Under the pieces are notes generated by a model, which saw only the letters and a list, made by a program, of their open reading frames with translations, ran no database searches and had not been told where the DNA came from. Shown here one piece after another: positions 1 through 4,179 of a stretch of 7,492 nt of DNA. How positions within the stretch are numbered: the stretch's first letter is position 1; the number at the start of each line of letters is the position of its first letter. This DNA is from CAZVJA01 sp964626885. GTDB lineage: Bacteria; Planctomycetota; Planctomycetia; Planctomycetales; Planctomycetaceae. Location of the stretch: positions 1 through 7,492 of the forward strand of contig CAZVJA010000245.1 in NCBI GenBank assembly GCA_964626885.1. Reading direction: 5' to 3'. The position numbers were made by a program, and so were the translations under genes.

Positions 1-2
1 CG

Positions 3-65
3 TCGGCTTACCACGACGAATACAGCTACCTTTTTCAAGCGAAGACATTTCTTGCAGGGAGATGA
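3..65 (+). pseudogene. N-terminal fragment of the GT-C glycosyltransferase, ended by in-frame TGA
   Basis: Read in the same frame as the downstream membrane glycosyltransferase, positions 3-62 encode SAYHDEYSYLFQAKTFLAGR and then reach TGA at 63-65. The frame continues immediately with SYPSHASMPQCFDQMHVVNE, which reads as a natural continuation. In ArnT/PMT-type GT-C enzymes the first extracytoplasmic loop carries an Asp-Glu motif needed for catalysis; the HDEYSYL segment matches that position (family knowledge, not aligned here). The fragment begins before the window, so the true start and first membrane segment are not visible. The stop could come from a TGG-to-TGA change at position 65, a CGA-to-TGA change at 63, or a base-calling error. 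TGA is used as a normal stop by three other genes in this window, so recoding is unlikely. Confidence 0.6.
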
Positions 66-86
66 TCGTATCCCAGCCATGCGTCG

Positions 87-1490
87 ATGCCGCAGTGTTT
101 CGATCAAATGCACGTCGTCAACGAAGGACGATTCGCGAGCCGGTATTTTCCCGGAGCGGGTGTGTGGCTGGCGCCGTTCGTCGCGATCGGTCATCCGTAC
201 TGGGGACAATGGATCGCCGGTGCGATCGCCGCGATGCTGATCTTCTGGACCGGGCGCGAACTGGGGGGCAACGGCGTGGGGTTTCTGGCCGGGTTGCTCA
301 CGGCGGCTTCTCCCGGGATTGGGCTATTCAGCAATCTGCTGCTGGCACATCACCCGACGCTGCTGGGGCTGTCGTTGTTTATTTACACATTCTTCCGATT
401 ACAGCGGACGGGGAGACTCGCCGATGCGTTCTTCTGTGGGTGCGGGCTGTCGTTCGCAATGCTCTGCCGCCCAATGACCGCGGCCGCGATCGGCTTGCCC
501 TTTGGAATCTGGCAACTGTGGCATCTGCTGCGCGGAATTTCTGGAAACGACCTCCCTGCGGCGAGTTTCCCCGCTCGGCTGCGCGTGTCGATCGCGCTCG
601 GTGCGCCGCTTCTGGCGGGGTTCGCGATCTTGATGATCCAGAACCGGGCGATTACCGGAAGCTTTACTGTGTCGCCGTATCAGCTTTACACCGACACCTA
701 TACCCCCCGGCATGTGTATGGCTTTAACAATGTCGTGCGGGGGGAGACGAAGCTTGGGCCGAAGGTGATCGATAATTATGACAGGTGGGCGGAGAATCTG
801 ACCCCCTCCCTCGCGCTGCGAAACACCAAAAATCGTCTGATAGCCGCCGCGCACTGGACGTTCTCGATTCCGATGGTGGCGATGGGCACAGTCGCATTTC
901 TGCTGTTGCTGCCGGGGCACGATCGCCGCTGGTGGCTGATTTTTGCCGCGGTTGTGTCGCTCTTCGCGGCGCATGTTCCCTACTGGTTCGTGGGGATCAT
1001 GAACTGGCATTACGTGTTCGAGTCGGCTCCGTTGTGGGTGTTGATGTTCGCCGGAGGCACGCAATGGCTGATGTACAACTGGCGAACATCCGGACGAATG
1101 GGAATGCCCGTCTGGTGGGGAGCCTGCATTCTGCTGACCGTCATGATTTCACTGACAGCCGACGACGGAACGCACCTGAAAGCCGCCGTTGATGAAGTCG
1201 CCTTCTCGCGCATCAAGTACGAGCAGTTCGACCGGATGATCGACCGGTCGGTCAATCCGAAACCGGCGCTGGTGCTCATCGAAGCCGATCCGGCCGATCG
1301 GAGCATCGATTACGTAACGAACGATCCCGATTTGACTGGGCCCGATTTGACTGGGGAGGTGCTGCGCGGTCGGTTCCGTCCTGGTGAGACAAATGCGGCA
1401 GAGGTTGTTCGCACGTTTCCGGATCGAAGCTGCTGGCTGTACCGCGTCAAAGAGAACAGCCTGACGCGCCTCTCATCCCCCGCTCGCTGA
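87..1490 (+). CDS. ArnT/PMT-like GT-C membrane glycosyltransferase, interrupted at its 5' end
   Basis: Likely an inner-membrane glycosyltransferase of the ArnT/dolichyl-phosphate-mannose family, which moves a sugar from a polyprenyl-phosphate donor to an acceptor on the outer face of the membrane. Visible are an early loop with RYFPGAG, which occupies the place of the K/R-Y-P-P-G motif of this family, an RPMTAAAIGLPFG segment, and about eight hydrophobic stretches (for example IAGAIAAMLIFW, FLAGLLTAASPGIGL, LRVSIALGAPLLAGFAILMI, MVAMGTVAFLLLLPG, RRWWLIFAAVVSLFAAHVPY, VWWGACILLTVMISLT), followed by a soluble C-terminal domain of about 110 residues ending in DRSCWLYRV. The ATG at 87 is only the first ATG after the in-frame TGA at 63-65. 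It lies inside conserved sequence, has no clear Shine-Dalgarno, and would omit the Asp-Glu motif and the first membrane segment. The gene is therefore probably a pseudogene or carries a sequencing error. A 15-bp in-frame duplication sits at 1326-1355. Confidence 0.75.
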   Translation: MPQCFDQMHVVNEGRFASRYFPGAGVWLAPFVAIGHPYWGQWIAGAIAAMLIFWTGRELGGNGVGFLAGLLTAASPGIGLFSNLLLAHHPTLLGLSLFIYTFFRLQRTGRLADAFFCGCGLSFAMLCRPMTAAAIGLPFGIWQLWHLLRGISGNDLPAASFPARLRVSIALGAPLLAGFAILMIQNRAITGSFTVSPYQLYTDTYTPRHVYGFNNVVRGETKLGPKVIDNYDRWAENLTPSLALRNTKNRLIAAAHWTFSIPMVAMGTVAFLLLLPGHDRRWWLIFAAVVSLFAAHVPYWFVGIMNWHYVFESAPLWVLMFAGGTQWLMYNWRTSGRMGMPVWWGACILLTVMISLTADDGTHLKAAVDEVAFSRIKYEQFDRMIDRSVNPKPALVLIEADPADRSIDYVTNDPDLTGPDLTGEVLRGRFRPGETNAAEVVRTFPDRSCWLYRVKENSLTRLSSPAR

Positions 1491-1530
1491 GTGCGACTGG
1501 AAACCGGACGTACGGACTCCGTGTGGGCGC

Positions 1531-1573
1531 AAAAGAAAAACGGATCCGTTCCCGGTAAGGAACGAACCCGTTT
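1531..1573 (-). terminator. Second intrinsic terminator after the Cys-rich gene
   Basis: Two nested stems form here: AAACGG (1538-1543) with CCGTTT (1568-1573), and CGTTCC (1547-1552) with GGAACG (1559-1564), separated by symmetric 3-nt internal loops and closed by a 6-nt loop. Read on the minus strand the structure is followed by TTTTTCTTTT (1540-1531), the typical U-tract. On the plus strand no T-run follows, so the direction fits the minus-strand gene. It might still impede transcription coming from the glycosyltransferase gene, which ends at 1490. Confidence 0.6.
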
Positions 1574-1579
1574 GGATTC

Positions 1580-1600
1580 AAAAAACCAGCGTGCTGGTTT
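1580..1600 (-). terminator. First intrinsic terminator, overlapping the stop codon of the Cys-rich gene
   Basis: AAACCAG (1583-1589) pairs with CTGGTTT (1594-1600) around the loop CGTG. On the minus strand the hairpin runs straight into six T residues (1585-1580). Its 5' arm begins at the last base of the TGA stop codon (1602-1600), so the terminator starts inside the coding sequence. Together with the nested hairpin at 1538-1573 it makes a tandem terminator. Confidence 0.75.
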
Positions 1601-2013
1601 CAGGCCTTCGGTGCCGGCGGCTTTTCCTCGGCCGGAGGAGCCGGGGCGTCAGCCGGAGGAGCCGGAGCGGTCGACGGAGCAGCCGGAGCGGCGGAACCGC
1701 AGCAGCTCGGAGCCGGAGCACAGCAGCTCGGGGCCGGAGCGCAGCACTTCGGAGCCGGGGCACAGCAGCTCGGGGCCGGAGCGCAGCAGGTCGGAGCCGG
1801 CGCACAGCAGGTCGGAGCCGGAGCGCAGCTGTGGCAGCTATCGCAGCTGCTCTTGCAGCAGCTGTGCTTGTGGCAGTGATGCTTATGGCAGCTTCCGCAG
1901 CTGCTGCAGCTGCTCTTGCAGCAACCATGGTGACCGGCGTCAGCCACATTGGCACCCGCAACCGCGAGCACCAGCCCAGCCACGAGGGCCAAGCCCAAAA
2001 TCTTACGTGTCAT
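1600..2013 (-). CDS. Small exported Cys/His-rich protein with CCAPAPx heptad repeats
   Basis: 137 residues, no assigned function. A Sec signal peptide is clear: MTRK, a hydrophobic core of LGLALVAGLVLAVAG, then ADA-G, giving probable cleavage after residue 26. The mature N-terminal half (28-63) is dense in Cys and His and contains a near duplication, CCKSSCSSC (31-39) and CCKSSCDSC (52-60), around the HKHHCHKH segment. Residues 62-103 are six heptads of the form CCAPAPx (the first begins SC). The last 30 residues are Ala/Pro-rich with no Cys. In all there are 23 Cys and 8 His. Export plus this composition suggests either a disulfide-crosslinked cell-wall or surface protein (planctomycetes are known for Cys-rich walls) or a periplasmic metal binder; this is inference. 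A GAGGAG Shine-Dalgarno (2021-2026 complement) lies about 7 nt before the ATG. The gene is monocistronic, with its own terminators, and diverges from folP. Confidence 0.85.
   Translation of the reverse strand: MTRKILGLALVAGLVLAVAGANVADAGHHGCCKSSCSSCGSCHKHHCHKHSCCKSSCDSCHSCAPAPTCCAPAPTCCAPAPSCCAPAPKCCAPAPSCCAPAPSCCGSAAPAAPSTAPAPPADAPAPPAEEKPPAPKA
1705..1830 (-). repeat. 21-bp tandem repeat encoding the CCAPAPx heptads
   Basis: Six consecutive 21-bp units encode heptads with the last residue T, T, S, K, S, S. The units differ at a few bases (for example GGAGCCGG versus GGGGCCGG on the plus strand), so the array is not brand new, but it is similar enough for slippage to change copy number. Repeat number would set the length of a Cys-paired, Pro-rich stalk. 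Confidence 0.8.
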
Positions 2014-2178
2014 CTGTTGTTCTCCTCAGCTTGGTTTGACAGCGAGACGCGTGAAAAACAGAGACCGGATGAGCGTCCTTTGCGTCTCTCGAAGTTGGAC
2101 ACTCGTTGATCTTTCGGTCCCAACACCCACACTTGGGATACTACATAATCTAGACCGTCTACACGGTTTATGATGCTC

Positions 2179-2206
2179 AAAATAACAGTCGGTGTCGCAA
2201 TGTCAA
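2179..2206 (-). promoter_or_regulatory. Candidate sigma70-type promoter for the Cys-rich gene
   Basis: On the minus strand a perfect TTGACA (2206-2201) is followed after 16 nt by TATTTT (2184-2179), four of six matches to the -10 consensus. Transcription would begin near 2172, giving a leader of about 160 nt that contains both intergenic hairpins. Planctomycete promoter rules are poorly defined, so confidence is low. Confidence 0.3.
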
Positions 2207-2437
2207 ACCAAAACGAGAAAATTTAGAGGTTTGCGCAAATCAGATTGTCTTTTCTGAATAAGTTGAGTTTTCCGTTCTCCTGTGGTTCGCCCACTCCGGT
2301 TGAGAGGTGATTCCGCCCCGAGTTGGTAAGATGTCTCTTGGGATGCGTGTCACCCCCCGAGTGGCCGAGCCCTTGAAGCATCGGTGCAGGCGGCACATCC
2401 GATCCGCAACATATTGAATCCCATGCAGTTCTGATCG

Positions 2438-2442
2438 AAGGA
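2438..2442 (+). promoter_or_regulatory. Shine-Dalgarno that supports a CTG start for folP
   Basis: AAGGA at 2438-2442, within GAAGGAAA, lies 8 nt before the CTG at 2451-2453. That is good spacing for ribosome binding, and no ATG, GTG or TTG in the folP frame lies within reach of it. The next accepted start codon, TTG at 2517, has no comparable purine stretch at the right distance. Confidence 0.5.
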
Positions 2443-2450
2443 AAGCCCCC

Positions 2451-3341
2451 CTGGCCTCTCATTCCACTTCCCTCTGGGCGTTCCAGAACCGACACTACGA
2501 ACTCGGGCGATTCCCGTTGCTGATGGGAATCGTCAACGTGACCCCAGACAGCTTTTCGGATGGCGGTTCTTTTCTCGATACTGAGAAAGCCGTTACGCAC
2601 GCCATGCAGCTCGCCGAGGAGGGGGCCGACATCCTGGATATCGGCGGCGAATCGACCCGCCCCGGCTCCGAGCCGGTTCCGGTGGACGAGGAACTGCGGC
2701 GCGTCCTTCCCGTGATCGAAAGGTTGACGGCGCGCGGATGTCCCCTACCGATTTCCATTGATACGACAAAAGCCAAGGTGGCCCGACGCGCGCTGCAAGC
2801 GGGGGGAGTCATCGTCAATGACATTTCAGGCCTGCGGTTTGATTCCGAAATGTCCGAAGTCTGTGCGCAGTTCAAGGCGGGGGTGATCTGCATGCACATG
2901 CAGGGAACTCCCGCGACGATGCAGCAGTCGCCGCGGTATCAAGATGTCGTCGCCGAGATCTCCGCTTTTCTCGCCGAGCGCTTGGCGGCACTGGAACAAG
3001 AGGGAATTCCGCGCGAGCGCGTGGTTCTCGATCCCGGAGTCGGCTTCGGCAAGACGGCAGCGCACAATCTGGAGATCCTGTCGCGCATTGATCGTTTTCG
3101 CGCGTTGGGAAGGCCAGTGCTGATCGGGCATTCGCGAAAACGCTTTCTCGGAAAGATTCTTGGCAGAGAGGTCGAAGAGCGAAACGCGGGAACGGTTGGG
3201 GTCTCAATCGCACTGGCGGCACAATCGGTCGATATCCTCCGCGTACACGATGTCCGCGCCACGCGCGACGCCCTGCTCGCCTGGCAGACGATTCAAGAAA
3301 ACGTTGAGGACGGATGGAGGAAGACAGAAAATGGAAGATAG
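2451..3341 (+). CDS. folP: Dihydropteroate synthase, probable CTG start
   Basis: Condenses p-aminobenzoate with 6-hydroxymethyl-dihydropterin diphosphate to give dihydropteroate in folate synthesis; cytoplasmic TIM-barrel enzyme. Diagnostic motifs in order, numbered from the CTG start (296 aa): LLMGIVNVTPDSFSDGG (23-39, with the Asn that binds metal/diphosphate), DILDIGGESTRPGS (60-73), SIDTTKAKVARRAL (102-115), VNDISG (122-127), VLDPGVGFGKT (192-202) and LIGHSRKRFLG (224-234) with the Ser-Arg-Lys substrate-binding residues, then VHDV (265-268). The sequence LWAFQNRHYELGRFP just before LLMGIVN looks like the normal first beta-strands of the family, and the frame is open from 2418, but it contains no ATG, GTG or TTG before 2517. 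CTG 2451 behind AAGGA is the best fit; a TTG start at 2517 would leave only two residues before the first motif. The last codons (after about residue 283) run into a purine-rich repeat, giving a WRKTENGR tail that is unlikely to be native. Confidence 0.9.
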   Translation: MASHSTSLWAFQNRHYELGRFPLLMGIVNVTPDSFSDGGSFLDTEKAVTHAMQLAEEGADILDIGGESTRPGSEPVPVDEELRRVLPVIERLTARGCPLPISIDTTKAKVARRALQAGGVIVNDISGLRFDSEMSEVCAQFKAGVICMHMQGTPATMQQSPRYQDVVAEISAFLAERLAALEQEGIPRERVVLDPGVGFGKTAAHNLEILSRIDRFRALGRPVLIGHSRKRFLGKILGREVEERNAGTVGVSIALAAQSVDILRVHDVRATRDALLAWQTIQENVEDGWRKTENGR

Positions 3342-3382
3342 AAGATGGAGGACGGAGGACGGAGGACAGAAGACAGAGGGGA
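3303..3382 (+). repeat. Purine-rich degenerate repeat after folP
   Basis: An almost pure A/G tract with scattered C and T, made of variants of GGAGGAC, GGAAGAT and AGAAGACAGA. It starts within the last dozen codons of folP, contains the folP stop at 3339-3341, and continues into the 52-bp inverted-repeat module. A second purine stretch (AGAGGACGGAGGGAGGAGGA, 3431-3450) lies on the other side of that module. The complementary pyrimidine version lies before later genes. Confidence 0.75.
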
Positions 3383-3423
3383 TCAGACTCTTCCTAAGCC
3401 GACGACTTGTCGTCGGATCAGCG
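3372..3423 (+). repeat. 52-bp repeat module, copy 1, with REP-like palindrome
   Basis: The 52 bases at 3372-3423 match the reverse complement of 4053-4104 without a mismatch. The core is the palindrome CCGACGACTTGTCGTCGG (3399-3416), which can form a 7-8 bp hairpin. The rest of the module (GACAGAGGGGATCAGACTC and TTCCTAAG before it, ATCAGCG after it) is not palindromic, so the conserved unit is longer than a simple hairpin. It resembles REP-type elements, but no RAYT transposase gene is in the window. Confidence 0.85.
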
Positions 3424-3439
3424 ATCAATCAGAGGACGG

Positions 3440-3600
3440 AGGGAGGAGGATGGAAGGTTCTAGGGTTTTAGGGTTTTATGCCTCGAACCCTCGAACCCTC
3501 GAACCCTAAAACCCTCGCACCCTAAAACCCTATCCCCTGTCTCCTGAATCCTAATCCCTTGTCTTACCTGAAGCCCGAAGCCTGATCGCCTGAAACCCGG
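3440..3600 (+). repeat. Compound intergenic module, inverted relative to 4931-5080
   Basis: The reverse complement of this block aligns with 4931-5080. A 27-nt exact match joins 3556-3582 and 4947-4973 (beginning GGCTTCGGGCTTCAGG), and a 20-nt exact match, CAGGGGATAGGGTTTTAGGG, follows, with further imperfect similarity through the TTTTAGGG part and the pyrimidine tract. The block contains no coding potential and no obvious terminator T-run. It precedes the small CxxC gene in one orientation and the glycosyltransferase gene in the other. Confidence 0.75.
3461..3532 (-). repeat. Period-8 telomere-like repeat with hairpin and G-quadruplex potential
   Basis: From 3483 to 3530 there are six 8-bp units of form TNNNACCC: TCGAACCC three times, TAAAACCC, TCGCACCC, TAAAACCC. 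The minus strand therefore has GGG runs every 8 nt, enough for a G-quadruplex. TAGGGTTTTAGGGT (3461-3474) is the exact reverse complement of 3519-3532, and AGGGTTTTAGGGTT (3462-3475) of 3502-3515, so a long-stem hairpin is an alternative fold. Confidence 0.7.
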
Positions 3601-3627
3601 AACCCTTTCTGCTAACCTGACACTCCT

Positions 3628-4008
3628 ATGGCCAAGTGCGAACAAGGTTATCTTTGCGAAGTCTGCGGCCAGGACGTGGCTGACATTACCGACAGCGATC
3701 TCTACCTGCGGTATGTCATCGGCGAGATCGACTCCCGCCAGTTGATGTCGGCTCCCGAGCGGCATGTCCGCTGCAATCCGGTGCAGGCGCAGTTCATTGT
3801 CGATCCCGCCTTCTCCCCCCCGGTCACTGTCGAAGGCCCCTTCGATAAGCGGCTGTTCGACGCGGGCGATATCGCGCGACGCGAAGAACTCGTCACGCGT
3901 GGCTGGCAGCGCTTGCAAGAAGTCCGGCAGTTGGGTCTGTCGATCAGCGAATATCCGCTGGACGAAGTCCGCTCCACGGGACTTAAGACAGAGAACAGAG
4001 AACGATAG
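3628..4008 (+). CDS. Small conserved-looking protein with CxxC...HxxC putative metal site
   Basis: 126 residues, function unknown. It opens MAKCEQGYLCEVCGQDV, giving C4 and C10-x-x-C13, and later has SAPERHVRCNP with H46-x-x-C49; together these could hold one zinc ion. It has no signal peptide or membrane segment and appears cytoplasmic. From memory the opening and the LYLRYVIGEID and QLMSAPERH segments resemble a hypothetical family frequent in planctomycetes; this needs a search. The ATG at 3628 has no Shine-Dalgarno; TGCTAACCT (3611-3619) could be an extended -10 that would give a nearly leaderless transcript. The final residues, LKTENRER, come from the purine-rich repeat that follows the gene, much like the folP tail. 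The gene lies between two exact 52-bp inverted repeats. It might be a nucleic-acid or protein-binding adaptor, but nothing in the sequence shows which. Confidence 0.8.
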   Translation: MAKCEQGYLCEVCGQDVADITDSDLYLRYVIGEIDSRQLMSAPERHVRCNPVQAQFIVDPAFSPPVTVEGPFDKRLFDAGDIARREELVTRGWQRLQEVRQLGLSISEYPLDEVRSTGLKTENRER

Positions 4009-4146
4009 ACGGAAAGCGGCGGCCATCTTCCGTCCTCCATCTTCTTAGGGACCGCTGATCCGACGACAAGTCGTCGGCTTAGGAAGAGTCTGATCCCCTC
4101 TGTCCTCCGTCTTCCGTCCTCTTCCCTCCTCTGTCTTCCTCCCCCT
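3985..4146 (+). repeat. Purine-to-pyrimidine mosaic between the CxxC gene and the amidotransferase gene
   Basis: The tract is purine-rich at 3985-4016 (variants of AAGACAGAGAACAGAG), where it encodes the end of the upstream gene, then pyrimidine-rich at 4024-4046 (CATCTTCCGTCCTCCATCTT). The 52-bp module follows in inverted orientation, and then pyrimidines resume to 4146 (CCTCCGTCTTCCGTCCTC and similar). The purine and pyrimidine halves are imperfect complements, for example ACGGAA near 4010 with TTCCGT near 4028, so a transcript through the gap could fold back on itself. Confidence 0.7.
4053..4104 (-). repeat. 52-bp repeat module, copy 2, inverted
   Basis: Exact reverse complement of 3372-3423 over all 52 bases, including the palindrome at 4060-4077. 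With copy 1 it brackets a 733-bp segment whose only gene is the small CxxC protein. Similarity beyond the 52 bases is limited to the general purine/pyrimidine character. Perfect identity implies recent spread, gene conversion between the copies, or strong constraint. Confidence 0.85.
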
Positions 4147-4161
4147 CCGCGCACCAGGCGG

Positions 4162-4167
4162 TATAAT
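4162..4167 (+). promoter_or_regulatory. Consensus -10 box next to the amidotransferase start
   Basis: A perfect TATAAT lies 12 nt before the ATG at 4180. Transcription would start near 4173-4176, so the mRNA would be leaderless or nearly so, which fits the lack of any Shine-Dalgarno before this ATG. The expected -35 position (about 4139-4144) is pyrimidine-rich and does not match TTGACA. Confidence 0.45.
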
Positions 4168-4179
4168 CAACACTGCACC

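Larger units (their letters stand above)
2014..2450. other. Divergent intergenic region between the Cys-rich gene and folP
   Basis: This 437-bp gap holds no convincing protein gene. Visible structures are a hairpin TCCCAA/TTGGGA (2118-2123 with 2133-2138, 9-nt loop), a second 8-bp hairpin at 2151-2158 with 2163-2170 that includes one G-T pair and a CTAC loop, a candidate minus-strand promoter at 2179-2206, and a 28-codon reading frame from ATG 2331 to TGA 2415-2417 that lies in the folP frame. Both hairpins would sit in the 5' leader of the Cys-rich gene if the promoter is right. No tRNA or known riboswitch fold was recognised, and I found no good plus-strand promoter for folP. Confidence 0.5.

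Noticed and set aside
1..10. CGTCGGCTTA at the window start equals part of the 52-bp module (4072-4081)
   Set aside because: Only 10 bases match and they are in coding sequence that reads SAYHDEY; coincidence is sufficient.
1591..2109. Arg/Ser/Ala-rich plus-strand frames opposite the Cys-rich gene
   Set aside because: Their low-complexity composition is a by-product of the 21-bp repeat. The minus strand has a Shine-Dalgarno, a signal peptide and terminators.
2281..2312. Minus-strand GGCGGAATCACCTC resembling the 16S rRNA 3' end
   Set aside because: Only about a dozen bases agree and there is no helix 45 or other 16S sequence nearby; chance similarity.
2355..2412. Sequence GAGTGGCCGAG resembling the D-arm of a class II tRNA
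   Set aside because: No matching anticodon arm, T-arm (GTTCGA-type) or acceptor stem follows, so no tRNA can be folded.
2223..2600. 125-codon minus-strand frame crossing the folP start
   Set aside because: It overlaps conserved folP coding sequence, has no motif I recognise, and no ribosome-binding site of note.
3483..3530. CRISPR-like or true telomeric array
   Set aside because: The units are 8 bp without spacers, so this is not CRISPR, and the array lies in mid-sequence between bacterial genes rather than at a chromosome end.
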